64,000 bases of DNA, from contig NZ_WIBF01000005.1 of assembly GCF_009496005.1 (NCBI RefSeq), positions 124,001-188,000 of the forward strand, given 5' to 3'. The notes under the pieces were generated by a model. That model searched no databases and was not told the DNA's origin. It saw only the letters and a program-made list of their open reading frames with translations. This DNA comes from Tritonibacter litoralis (GTDB lineage: Bacteria; Pseudomonadota; Alphaproteobacteria; Rhodobacterales; Rhodobacteraceae). Both the position numbers and the translations under genes were made by a program. Of the stretch, positions 43,167 through 51,971 are shown piece after piece; positions within the stretch are counted from its first letter, which is position 1; each line of letters starts with the position of its first letter.

Positions 43167-44492
43167 ATGGATAAGACACCTAACACAACACCGCGTCAGT
43201 CCTGGACGTTCTCCAATGATGTGAATTCAGACATCCGTCGCGCTGCAGCCACCGGGATCTATGATATCCGGGGTGGTGGCGCAAAACGCCGGGTTCCGCA
43301 TTTCGACGATCTGCTGTTTCTGGGCGCATCCATGTCGCGCTATCCGCTCGAAGGCTATCGCGAAAAATGCGATACCTCGGTCACGTTGGGCACACGCTTT
43401 GCCAAAAAGCCGATCGAGCTGAAGATCCCGGTGACCATTGCGGGCATGTCCTTTGGCGCGCTGTCGGGTCAGGCCAAGGAGGCACTGGGCCGCGGTGCGA
43501 CGCTGGCGGGAACCTCGACCACCACGGGTGACGGCGGCATGACCCCTGAAGAGCGCGGCCATTCGGAAAAGCTGATCTATCAATATCTTCCCAGCCGATA
43601 CGGTATGAACCCGGACGATCTGCGCCGTGCCGATGCGATTGAGATTGTGGTCGGGCAGGGTGCAAAACCCGGCGGCGGTGGCATGCTGTTGGGGCAGAAA
43701 ATCACCGAACGTGTGGCAGGCATGCGTGACCTGCCAGAAGGGATCGACCAGCGGTCCGCCTGCCGGCACCCGGATTGGACCGGACCGGATGATCTGGAGA
43801 TCAAGATCCTGGAGCTGCGGGAAATCACCAATTGGGAAAAGCCGATCTATATCAAGGTTGGCGGCGCGCGTCCTTATTATGACACCGCATTGGCCGTGAA
43901 AGCTGGCGCGGATGTGGTTGTTCTGGACGGCATGCAAGGTGGCACGGCTGCAACGCAGGATGTGTTTATTGAACACGTCGGCCAGCCCACGTTGGCCTGT
44001 ATCCGCCCCGCCGTTCAGGCCCTGCAGGATCTGGGCATGCACCGCGAGGTTCAGCTGGTGGTCTCAGGCGGGATCCGCAATGGTGCGGATGTGGCCAAAG
44101 CTTTGGCGCTGGGCGCAGATGCGGTGGCTATCGGCACCGCTGCCTTGATCGCGCTGGGGGATAATGATCCCAAATGGGAAGACGAGTATCAAAAGCTCGG
44201 CACCACAGCGGGCGCCTATGACGACTGGCACGAAGGGCGCGATCCGGCTGGGATCACCACGCAGGACCCCGAACTTTCCGCCCGTCTGGATCCCATCGCC
44301 GCAGGTCGTCGTTTGCGCAATTACCTGAACGTGATGACGCTGGAATGCCAGACAATTGCCCGCGCATGCGGCAAAAGCCACGTTCACAACCTCGAACCTG
44401 AGGATCTGTGCGCCTTGACCATGGAAGCCGCCGCAATGGCGCGTGTACCCTTGGCGGGCACCGATTGGTATCCCGGTAAACCCGGTTTCTAA
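43167..44492 (+). CDS. mgsC: N-methylglutamate synthase subunit C (FMN synthase domain)
   Basis: A 441-residue protein matching the FMN-binding synthase domain of glutamate synthase. Landmarks are PVTIAGMSFGALSGQAKEAL, TTTGDGGMTPEER, GQGAKPGGGGMLLG, IKVGGARPYYDTALAVKAGADVVVLDG-type barrel strands and SGGIRNGADVAKALALGADAVAIG. It completes MgsABC. A GAGGAG site precedes the ATG. Confidence 0.92.
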   Translation: MDKTPNTTPRQSWTFSNDVNSDIRRAAATGIYDIRGGGAKRRVPHFDDLLFLGASMSRYPLEGYREKCDTSVTLGTRFAKKPIELKIPVTIAGMSFGALSGQAKEALGRGATLAGTSTTTGDGGMTPEERGHSEKLIYQYLPSRYGMNPDDLRRADAIEIVVGQGAKPGGGGMLLGQKITERVAGMRDLPEGIDQRSACRHPDWTGPDDLEIKILELREITNWEKPIYIKVGGARPYYDTALAVKAGADVVVLDGMQGGTAATQDVFIEHVGQPTLACIRPAVQALQDLGMHREVQLVVSGGIRNGADVAKALALGADAVAIGTAALIALGDNDPKWEDEYQKLGTTAGAYDDWHEGRDPAGITTQDPELSARLDPIAAGRRLRNYLNVMTLECQTIARACGKSHVHNLEPEDLCALTMEAAAMARVPLAGTDWYPGKPGF

Positions 44493-44499
44493 AACAACA

Positions 44500-44519
44500 G
44501 AGGGGCGCAAAAGCCCCTC
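44500..44519 (+). terminator. Intercistronic hairpin between mgsC and gmaS
   Basis: GAGGGGC-GCAAAA-GCCCCTC. No T-run follows, so it is more likely a processing or attenuation hairpin than a full terminator. Confidence 0.5.
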
Positions 44520-44552
44520 GCTTCCTCCAACAGGGAACAAAGGACAAGACGA

Positions 44553-45872
44553 ATGAGCGTTCTTGCAGAATTCGCCGCCAAGACCGGCGTGAAATATTTC
44601 ATGATCTCCTTCACCGATCTGTTTGGCGGCCAACGCGCCAAACTGGTCCCCGCGCAAGCCATCGCTGATATGGAAGAAGACGGCGCAGGCTTTGCAGGCT
44701 TTGCCACCTGGCTTGATATGACGCCGGCGCATCCGGATATGCTGGCGGTTCCGGACCCGTCCACAGTGATTCAACTTCCGTGGAAGCCCGAGGTCGCCTG
44801 GGTGGCGGCCAACCCGATCATGGAAGGTCAGGACGTCGAACAGGCCCCGCGCAATGTGCTGCGCAAACTGGTGGCAGAGGCCGCTGAAAAAGGTATCCGG
44901 GTTAAAACGGGGATTGAGGCGGAGTTCTTCCTGCTGACACCCGAGGGCGACAAGATCTCGGACCCTGCTGATACGGCTGAAAAACCCTGCTATGACCAAC
45001 AGGCGGTGATGCGCCGCTATGATGTGATCGCTGAGGTCTGCGACTACATGCTGGAGTTGGGCTGGGGGCCGTATCAGAACGACCACGAAGACGCGAACGG
45101 CCAGTTTGAAATGAACTGGGAATTTGCCGATGCGCTGGTCACCGCTGATCGCCACTCCTTCTTCAAGTTCATGGTGAAATCCGTGGCTGAAAAACACGGG
45201 CTGCGCGCGACCTTTATGCCCAAACCTGTCGAAGGGCTGACGGGCAATGGCTGCCACGCGCATATCTCGGTCTGGGATCTGGACGGGGTGAACAACGTCT
45301 TTGCCGCCGACAAAGGCGAAGGCCAGACCGGCGAGTTGGGCCTGTCACAGGACGGCGCGCATTTTCTGGGTGGCATCATGAAACACGCCGAAGCGCTGGC
45401 GGCCATCACCAATCCAACGGTCAACAGCTACAAGCGGATCAATGCGCCGCGCACCATGTCGGGTGCCACCTGGGCGCCCAATACCGTGACGTGGACCGGC
45501 AACAACCGCACCCATATGGTCCGCGTGCCCGGACCGGGGCGGTTCGAACTGCGCCTGCCGGATGGGGCCACCAACCCCTATCTGTTGCAAGCGGTGATCA
45601 TTGCAGCCGGCCTCTCCGGCATGGCCAGCGAGGCGGACCCTGGCCCGCGCTATGACATTGATATGTATGCCGAAGGTCACACAATCACCGACGCGCCCAA
45701 GCTGCCGTTGAACCTCTTGGATGCGATCCGTTGGTTTGACAAGGACAAAGAGCTGAAAGCCAAGCTGGGCGGAGATTTCTCGGCCTCTTACATGAAAATG
45801 AAGATGCAGGAGTGGAACGCTTTTGTCTCTCACTTCTCCAGCTGGGAGCGGGACAATACCCTGGATATCTGA
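44553..45872 (+). CDS. gmaS: Gamma-glutamylmethylamide synthetase GmaS
   Basis: A 439-residue glutamine-synthetase-like (GS type III/GlnT) ligase. It joins glutamate and methylamine with ATP to give gamma-glutamylmethylamide, the substrate of MgsABC. Features are the N-terminal YFMISFTDLFGGQRAKLVP, the metal-site region KTGIEAEFFLL, NGCHAHISVWD and the ATP/glutamate region GNNRTHMVRVPGPGRFELRLPDG. Length and neighbours match marine roseobacter GmaS. AAAGGA precedes the ATG. Confidence 0.93.
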   Translation: MSVLAEFAAKTGVKYFMISFTDLFGGQRAKLVPAQAIADMEEDGAGFAGFATWLDMTPAHPDMLAVPDPSTVIQLPWKPEVAWVAANPIMEGQDVEQAPRNVLRKLVAEAAEKGIRVKTGIEAEFFLLTPEGDKISDPADTAEKPCYDQQAVMRRYDVIAEVCDYMLELGWGPYQNDHEDANGQFEMNWEFADALVTADRHSFFKFMVKSVAEKHGLRATFMPKPVEGLTGNGCHAHISVWDLDGVNNVFAADKGEGQTGELGLSQDGAHFLGGIMKHAEALAAITNPTVNSYKRINAPRTMSGATWAPNTVTWTGNNRTHMVRVPGPGRFELRLPDGATNPYLLQAVIIAAGLSGMASEADPGPRYDIDMYAEGHTITDAPKLPLNLLDAIRWFDKDKELKAKLGGDFSASYMKMKMQEWNAFVSHFSSWERDNTLDI

Positions 45873-45999
45873 CCGGATCGGAATTGTTCCACAGACGGGT
45901 CAGACCGATTGAGACTCATGTGGTGGCTGGAAGTTTCCGGCCACTGCAATTATGGTCCGGAGGCCGATACATATCGCAACAACTCCAAGGACCATTTTT

Positions 46000-46725
46000 G
46001 TGACTTCCAGCACGCGCCGACCCGCCACACCCGAGCCCGCCGGGCAAGCGATTGGGGTGACTGTGCAATATGTGCTGGACACGCTGACCACCCGCATTTT
46101 GTCCCTGGAATATGCCACCGACGAGCGTCTGCCGTCTGAACGGCAAATGGCCCAGGACCTGGGCGTTGCCCGCAACACGGTGCGCGAGGCGCTGGATATC
46201 CTGGAAGAACGCGACATGATCCGTCGCCGTGCGGGGTCAGGCTCATTTGTTACCTATGATCCCAGCGCCGCCTCGGATCCCCATACCCCGGTTGCGGCTG
46301 AAACCGGTCCACTGCATCTGCAAGTGGTGCGCGGGATGTTTGAACCCGAAATGGTGCGCCTGGCCATTATCCATATGTCACCGCGCCAAATTGATGCCTT
46401 GGGGGAAACCCTGTCCAAGATGGAGGCGGTGCAGACAGATGCGCTGCAATTCGTCCGGTTGGAAGAAGAGTTCCACCGCCAGATCGCTGAAGGTACGGAT
46501 AATCCGTTGCTGGTGGCCTGTTACAATCTGGTGATCGACACACGGCGGCAGTCTTTTCGCTCAGCCATGTATCGCCGCCACCTGACCCCCAGCCGGATCG
46601 CCGCCTATCAACGCGGATATAATGCGCTGTTCAACGCCATCGCTGCGCGGGACATTGAGGAAGCCAGCGAGTTTATGAAGCTCACCCTGCTTGAGGATCA
46701 AAAGCTTCTGATGCAGGAAGATTAA
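46000..46725 (+). CDS. GntR/FadR-family regulator
   Basis: A 241-residue regulator. The winged helix (about 15-85) contains LPSERQMAQDLGVARNTVREALDILEERDMIRRRAGSGSFV. The helical FCD-type effector domain (about 100-230) contains VRLEEEFHRQIAEGTDNPLL. A GTG start is chosen at 46000 because AAGGA lies 8 bases upstream; an in-frame ATG at 45952 lacks this. It overlaps the convergent substrate-binding gene by 44 bases. It probably regulates the surrounding methylated-amine genes. Confidence 0.85.
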   Translation: MTSSTRRPATPEPAGQAIGVTVQYVLDTLTTRILSLEYATDERLPSERQMAQDLGVARNTVREALDILEERDMIRRRAGSGSFVTYDPSAASDPHTPVAAETGPLHLQVVRGMFEPEMVRLAIIHMSPRQIDALGETLSKMEAVQTDALQFVRLEEEFHRQIAEGTDNPLLVACYNLVIDTRRQSFRSAMYRRHLTPSRIAAYQRGYNALFNAIAARDIEEASEFMKLTLLEDQKLLMQED

Positions 46726-47995
46726 GCCCCTCGGGCGCGGCGGCTAGGCGTTGTTGCCAGGTTTGCCCCAGGTCGCTCAGGTGTTTGCGCAGAAGATCCT
46801 CATGCTGGTCCAGCCAGTCCGGCACCGAGCCAAATTCCACAATCCGCGCATGGCCGTCGCGGATCTTGACTACGGGCCAATCCCCAACCAGCGCATTGTC
46901 GATGCCAAACAGATTGGTACCATACCAGCGTGCGGGTCCAAAGGCGTGGGGCATTTCCTGGCGTCTTTTCATGGCCGCCAGCACCGTTACGGGATGGGTG
47001 GTATCGGCAAGTTCTACCGCATTGTGCCACAGATCCAGAACCGAGGCATATTCCCAGCTCACCGCGTTCCATTTGCCCGGAAACATTTGATTATACGTGT
47101 CAAAAAACGCCTTGGGCCTGCGAAAGAAAAACGCGGTGTCGGCCAGTTTCGGGTCGTCGAAATCAGGAAACTGAAAGGTATATTTGCGCATAAAATCAGC
47201 TGAGGTGCGGGCGATCATTTTGGGGTAGTCATCCGCCGTGCAGGCCAGGATTTCGCCGTTGAACCCTTGGGCAAAGGCTGCCTCGGTCAGGGCCTGCATC
47301 ATGGGCGGCGATGAGGAACACCAGCACAGGATATCGGGATCTTCGGCAATCATGGCGCGCACGATCCCGGCAGCATCCTGCGTGTCCGGCGCATATTGCA
47401 CTTCTTTTACGGTTTGGTGCCCGGTGGCCTCAAAGGCGGCGCGATACACCGCCAGTGACGGCAGTCCCAACCGGTCGCTTTGGCTGCACAGCGCCACTTT
47501 GCGGGCTGCGGGTGCAACCCGTGCCAGCCATTCCACACCGGTGACATTGAACAACGGGTGCACCTCGGCCGGTGCGATCATGAAGGGGGTGTCGGGGGTT
47601 AAATCAGTCGGCAGCAAGGTTGCCACCAACATGCGTCGTTGCATCAGATAGGGGAGGACCGGCGCAAAACTGTCGCCGCCCAAGGTCAGGATCAAGCGCA
47701 CTCTTTGGCGCTCCACCATACCGCGGGTTGCGTCCAGGGTGGCGGCGGCCCCTTGGGCACTGTCGTGGATCACAATCTCCACCCGATGCCTGCGGCCAGC
47801 CACCATCAATCCACCCGATGCGTTGATCCCATCGGCCCAGATCCGGCAGCCATCAATCCCTTGTTGACCCCATTCCGCTTCGGGGCCGGTTAGGGGCGTG
47901 ACAAATCCGATCCGAACAGGAGCCCGATTCTGCGCGCCAAGCGGGCGCAGGGTTCCGGTGACTGCAAGGCGCTGAGAGAGAGAAGGAGTGCTCAT
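46682..47995 (-). CDS. Periplasmic-binding-protein-like sensor without signal peptide
   Basis: A 437-residue protein of the type I (Leu/Ile/Val, urea, AmiC) binding fold (RIGFVTPLTGPEAEWGQQGIDGCRIWADGINASGG, GGDSFAPVLPYLMQRRMLVATLLPT). Neither the chosen start nor the upstream ATG (48049) gives a hydrophobic signal segment, and no permease or ATPase genes adjoin. This resembles cytoplasmic ligand sensors such as AmiC more than a transporter component. It is divergent from tmm across 176 bases. Confidence 0.78.
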   Translation of the reverse strand: MSTPSLSQRLAVTGTLRPLGAQNRAPVRIGFVTPLTGPEAEWGQQGIDGCRIWADGINASGGLMVAGRRHRVEIVIHDSAQGAAATLDATRGMVERQRVRLILTLGGDSFAPVLPYLMQRRMLVATLLPTDLTPDTPFMIAPAEVHPLFNVTGVEWLARVAPAARKVALCSQSDRLGLPSLAVYRAAFEATGHQTVKEVQYAPDTQDAAGIVRAMIAEDPDILCWCSSSPPMMQALTEAAFAQGFNGEILACTADDYPKMIARTSADFMRKYTFQFPDFDDPKLADTAFFFRRPKAFFDTYNQMFPGKWNAVSWEYASVLDLWHNAVELADTTHPVTVLAAMKRRQEMPHAFGPARWYGTNLFGIDNALVGDWPVVKIRDGHARIVEFGSVPDWLDQHEDLLRKHLSDLGQTWQQRLAAAPEGLNLPASEAFDPQAG

Positions 47996-48030
47996 AAAAT
48001 CACCTATAGCCAAAATTGTTGTTTGAGAAA

Positions 48031-48078
48031 TGGGAAATTTATTTTCCACACAGGAAAAAACCTTTGCCAGGGGGAAAT
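48031..48078 (+). promoter_or_regulatory. Operator-like region 1 upstream of tmm
   Basis: TGGGAAATTTATTTTC (48031-48046) is the exact inverse of a 16-bp element at the mgs promoter. It sits in GGAAA-TTTA-TTTTCC and TTTTCC-ACACA-GGAAAA inverted repeats, followed by GGGGAAATTT (48071-48080). It lies between tmm and the divergent binding-protein gene. Confidence 0.6.
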
Positions 48079-48090
48079 TTTTGGCGCAGC

Positions 48091-48132
48091 TTTGGTTCAG
48101 ATAAAAGGAACCAGTTGGAAAATTTGGTTCAG
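48091..48132 (+). promoter_or_regulatory. Operator-like region 2 upstream of tmm
   Basis: TTTGGTTCAG occurs at 48091-48100 and 48123-48132 (32-bp spacing). The first is part of an inverted repeat TGGTTC-N9-GAACCA (48093-48113). It lies 40-80 bases before the tmm start, in a plausible promoter-proximal position. Confidence 0.45.
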
Positions 48133-48171
48133 CCCAATTGGGCGCAACGGAAAACGGTAAGGGAGTTCACC

Positions 48172-49515
48172 ATGGGAAAACGAGTCGCAGTCATCGGCGC
48201 AGGTCCGTCTGGTCTGGCACAGCTACGCGCGTTTCAGTCTGCTGCACAGAAGGGTGCGGAGATTCCAGAGGTTGTCTGCTTTGAAAAACAAAGCAACTGG
48301 GGCGGCCTGTGGAATTACACCTGGCGCACGGGGCTGGATGAGAATGGTGAACCGGTTCATTGTTCAATGTACCGGTATCTGTGGACCAATGGACCAAAAG
48401 AGGGATTGGAGTTTGCCGACTACTCGTTCGAAGAACACTTTGGCAAACAGATCGCCTCGTACCCTCCACGTGCGGTCATGTTTGACTACATCGAAGGGCG
48501 CGTGAACAAAGCGGGCGTTCGGGACTGGATCCGTTTTTCAACCGTGGTGCGGAATGTGGAGTTTGACGCAGGCGCGGAGGACTTCACGGTCACCGTGCAT
48601 GATCTGGCTGAGGATCGCGTTTACAAAGAGCGGTTTGATCATGTGATCATCGCGTCCGGTCACTTCTCCACCCCGAATGTGCCGGAATACGAAGGGTTTT
48701 CGACCTTTAACGGTCGTATCGTGCACGCCCATGACTTCCGCGATGCGCGTGAATTTGCTGGCAAGGATGTGCTGATCCTCGGCTCCTCTTATTCGGCGGA
48801 GGACATCGGTTCCCAATGCTGGAAATACGGGGCCAAGACCGTCACCACCAGCTATCGGTCCGCGCCGATGGGGTTTGACTGGCCCGAAAACTGGGAAGAA
48901 AAACCAGCGCTGGAGAAGGTCGAGGACAAGACCGCGATCTTCTCGGATGGGACCACCAAAGATGTGGACGCGATCATCCTGTGCACTGGCTACAAGCATT
49001 ACTTCAACTTCCTGCCGGACGATCTTCGCCTGAAAACAGCAAACCGGCTGGCGACGGCTGACCTTTATAAAGGCGTGGTCTATGCCCATAACCCCAAGCT
49101 GTTCTACCTGGGCATGCAGGACCAGTGGTTCACCTTCAATATGTTTGACGCACAGGCCTGGTACGTGCGCGACATCATCATGGACCGGATCGATGTCCCC
49201 GCTGACAAGGACGCGCTGCTGGCAGATGTCGCGGAACGGGAGCGACTGGAAGATGCCTCAAGCGATGTGAAATACGCGATCAAGTACCAGGGCGATTATG
49301 TCAAAGAGCTGATCGCCGAGACGGATTACCCCAGCTTTGATGTGGATGGTGCCTGTGCGGCCTTCTTTGAGTGGAAAGCGCATAAGGCAGATGACATTAT
49401 GGCCTTCCGCAATCACAGCTATAAATCCGTGATCACCGGCACCATGGCACCGGCGCACCACACCCCGTGGAAAGATGCGCTGGATGATTCCATGGAAGCC
49501 TACCTCAAGAACTAA
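48172..49515 (+). CDS. tmm: Trimethylamine monooxygenase Tmm
   Basis: A 447-residue bacterial flavin-containing monooxygenase. The FAD Rossmann motif is GAGPSG (9-14). The FMO signature [11 protein letters not shown] is at 179-189, directly before the NADPH-binding [11 protein letters not shown]. It oxidises trimethylamine to trimethylamine N-oxide with NADPH and O2. The neighbouring tdm and dmm genes strengthen the substrate call. An AAGGGAG site precedes the ATG. It is the first gene of the tmm-tdm-amt-dmm run. Confidence 0.93.
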   Translation: MGKRVAVIGAGPSGLAQLRAFQSAAQKGAEIPEVVCFEKQSNWGGLWNYTWRTGLDENGEPVHCSMYRYLWTNGPKEGLEFADYSFEEHFGKQIASYPPRAVMFDYIEGRVNKAGVRDWIRFSTVVRNVEFDAGAEDFTVTVHDLAEDRVYKERFDHVIIASGHFSTPNVPEYEGFSTFNGRIVHAHDFRDAREFAGKDVLILGSSYSAEDIGSQCWKYGAKTVTTSYRSAPMGFDWPENWEEKPALEKVEDKTAIFSDGTTKDVDAIILCTGYKHYFNFLPDDLRLKTANRLATADLYKGVVYAHNPKLFYLGMQDQWFTFNMFDAQAWYVRDIIMDRIDVPADKDALLADVAERERLEDASSDVKYAIKYQGDYVKELIAETDYPSFDVDGACAAFFEWKAHKADDIMAFRNHSYKSVITGTMAPAHHTPWKDALDDSMEAYLKN

Positions 49516-49529
49516 GTTGGGGCGGTTTC

Positions 49530-51902
49530 ATGCTAGATTTCAACGCTTTGCAGGCGGCCCGTCGGGGGCCGCCCAAGCCGACGCGTGCGCGCCGACCGGT
49601 GGGGTTTGCCCGCTCCAGCGGGTCTGAACGCCATGTGGTGCCTGGGCGTGGTGCGGTCTTGGTTGAGATCGCGCCGGGCGACCGGCTGACCATCACAAAT
49701 GACGAAGGTGGCCAGATCGCTGAACTGTTGGCGGCCCATCCGGATGGGCGGCTGGATGCGGGGCTTTTGGACGTGGGCGCGACGCATAGTGCTGATGGCC
49801 TGCGCACCTTGCTTGGGTCAGGTGAACCTAGTCTGCAGCGCCTGCATCAGGGCCTTGTTCAACGTGGCATAGACCTGTTTGACGCGCAGGCGGTTGTGCT
49901 GTTCGAAAGCAATACGCCCGCTGGAACACAGGCTGAATTTGTTGCCCAAGGCGCAGGCTTTGTCATTCTTGCCGCGCCCGCAGATGCGATGGATGTGGCG
50001 GGGCAGGGCACTGCGACACCGCTGTCCCTGGTGATTGAACGCGCAAATCCGGCCACGCGCCCGCTGTTTGATCTGCCGGATCCCTTGGCCGATCCGGTGC
50101 TGGATCTGCGGGTGACCTCGGCAACGGCCCAATCGTATCGCATTGCTGCCGGGCAGTATTTCCAGATTATTGATGTGGATGGCCGCCAATGCACCGATTT
50201 CCAGTGTTTTGATGCGCGCAAACTGGATCGCGGCATTGTTCGCCCGCTGGATGTGACCACAACGCGAACCCTGCAGCACCACGCCTATCCAATGCCGGGG
50301 CTGCATGGGAAATACTTTGATCAGGACATGACCCCGCTGGTTGAGGTCATCCAAGACACCTGTGGTCGCCATGACGCCTTTGCCATGGCCTGTGCCGCGA
50401 AATACTATGACGACATTGGCTACCCCGGCCACGCCAATTGCTCTGACAATTTCAACGCGGCCCTTGCTGCATATGACGTGCCCGCGCGGGCGGGTTGGAT
50501 GGCGGCCAATTTCTTTTTCAACACATCAGTGGATGATCATGGTCAACTGCTGGCGGATGAGCCCTGGTCGCGTCCGGGCGATTACGTTTTGCTGCGCGCG
50601 CTGACGGATATTGTTTGCGTCTCCTCCGCCTGTCCCGATGACACCTCAGCCGCCAATGGCTGGAACCTCACCGACATCCATATTCGCGCCTATGACGGGA
50701 AGGAGCGTTTCCAGCGCGCCGCCGCCTGGCGTTCCAGCCCCGAGGCAGAACCGATCATGACCCGTGAAACCGCCTTTCATCAAAACTTTGCAGAAATGAC
50801 CCGTGATTTCATCGATTACAAAGGGTTCTGGTTGCCAAACAGCTTCCCGCAGGTCGACGCGACCGAGGCCTATTGGGCCTGCCGCGAGGGCGTCGTGGCA
50901 ATGGATCTGTCCGCGCTGCGCAAGTTTGAGGTCACAGGCCCCGATGCCGAGGCGCTGATGAACTGGGTATTGACCCGCAATGTGGAAAAGCTGGGCGTAG
51001 GGCAGGTGGTCTATTCCGCCATGTGTTACGAACATGGCGGCATGATCGACGATGGCACGCTGTTTCGCTTGGGCCCGCAGAATTTCCGCTGGATTGGCGG
51101 CTCGGACGAAGGCGGTGAATGGATGCGCCAACAGGCCCGCGAGCTGGGTCTGAATGTGATGATCCGCAGCTCGACCGATCAGATGCACAATCTGGCAGTG
51201 CAGGGGCCAAAGTCACGCAGCCTGATGAGTGAGATCATCTGGACCCCGCCGCATCAGACCGCCATGGCGGATCTGGAGTGGTTCCGCTTTACGGTTGGGC
51301 GCATTGGTGGGCCCATGGGTGCGCCGGTTGTGGTCTCGCGCACCGGATATACTGGCGAGCTGGGGTATGAGATCTTCTGCCACCCCAAGGATGGCGCGAC
51401 TGTGTTTGACGCAGTCTGGACCGCCGGAGAGCCACTGGGCATCAAACCCATGGGATTGGATGGGTTGGATCTGGTCCGGATCGAGGCGGGGCTGGTCTTT
51501 GCGGATTATGAATTCTGCAGCCAGACCGACCCGTTTGAGGCTGGAATCGGCTTTACCGTGCCGCTGAAGTCCAAGACCGGCGATTTTATCGGACGCGACG
51601 CGCTACAGCGGCGCAAGGATACGCCCGCGCGCAAACTGGTTGGGCTGGATCTTGCAGGGCAAGAACCGGTCGCCCATGGCGATCCGGTCTGCAAGGGCCG
51701 CGCACAAGTGGGAGAGGTGACCTCCGCCATGTTTTCCCCACGCCTGGGACGGTGGATCGCGCTGGCGCGGTTGGATGTGACCCAGACCGAGCCCGGCACG
51801 GAATTGCATGTGGGCCAGCTGGAACCGGGGCTGAAACGCATCCCGGCCGCAGTTGTGCCTTTCCCCCATTACGACCCCAAGAAAACACGACCGCGCAGCT
51901 GA
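49530..51902 (+). CDS. tdm: Trimethylamine N-oxide demethylase Tdm
   Basis: A 790-residue two-part protein. The N-terminal about 370 residues form a DUF1989-type metal-binding domain (YFQIIDVDGRQCTDFQCFDARKLDRG, HAYPMPGLHGKYFDQDM, PGHANCSDNFNAAL). The C-terminal about 390 residues are a GcvT/aminomethyltransferase domain (VVSRTGYTGELGYEIFCHPKDG, GLDGLDLVRIEAGL). It splits TMAO into dimethylamine and formaldehyde, and the GcvT half can pass the formaldehyde to tetrahydrofolate. It starts 14 bases after tmm. Confidence 0.92.
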   Translation: MLDFNALQAARRGPPKPTRARRPVGFARSSGSERHVVPGRGAVLVEIAPGDRLTITNDEGGQIAELLAAHPDGRLDAGLLDVGATHSADGLRTLLGSGEPSLQRLHQGLVQRGIDLFDAQAVVLFESNTPAGTQAEFVAQGAGFVILAAPADAMDVAGQGTATPLSLVIERANPATRPLFDLPDPLADPVLDLRVTSATAQSYRIAAGQYFQIIDVDGRQCTDFQCFDARKLDRGIVRPLDVTTTRTLQHHAYPMPGLHGKYFDQDMTPLVEVIQDTCGRHDAFAMACAAKYYDDIGYPGHANCSDNFNAALAAYDVPARAGWMAANFFFNTSVDDHGQLLADEPWSRPGDYVLLRALTDIVCVSSACPDDTSAANGWNLTDIHIRAYDGKERFQRAAAWRSSPEAEPIMTRETAFHQNFAEMTRDFIDYKGFWLPNSFPQVDATEAYWACREGVVAMDLSALRKFEVTGPDAEALMNWVLTRNVEKLGVGQVVYSAMCYEHGGMIDDGTLFRLGPQNFRWIGGSDEGGEWMRQQARELGLNVMIRSSTDQMHNLAVQGPKSRSLMSEIIWTPPHQTAMADLEWFRFTVGRIGGPMGAPVVVSRTGYTGELGYEIFCHPKDGATVFDAVWTAGEPLGIKPMGLDGLDLVRIEAGLVFADYEFCSQTDPFEAGIGFTVPLKSKTGDFIGRDALQRRKDTPARKLVGLDLAGQEPVAHGDPVCKGRAQVGEVTSAMFSPRLGRWIALARLDVTQTEPGTELHVGQLEPGLKRIPAAVVPFPHYDPKKTRPRS

Positions 51903-51971
51903 ATGCGCGGCGATGAACCCCAAGAAGCGGACAAAACCGCCATCACCTAAACCCAACAAGGAGACAAGCTC

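Noticed and set aside
41576-44492. Ordinary glutamate synthase genes
   Set aside because: The three domains are on separate genes and directly precede gmaS within a tmm/dmm locus, the arrangement of N-methylglutamate synthase. A GlxBCD paralogue remains a weaker alternative.
45952-45999. ATG start for the GntR regulator
   Set aside because: No Shine-Dalgarno; the GTG at 46000 has AAGGA eight bases upstream and gives the normal GntR length.
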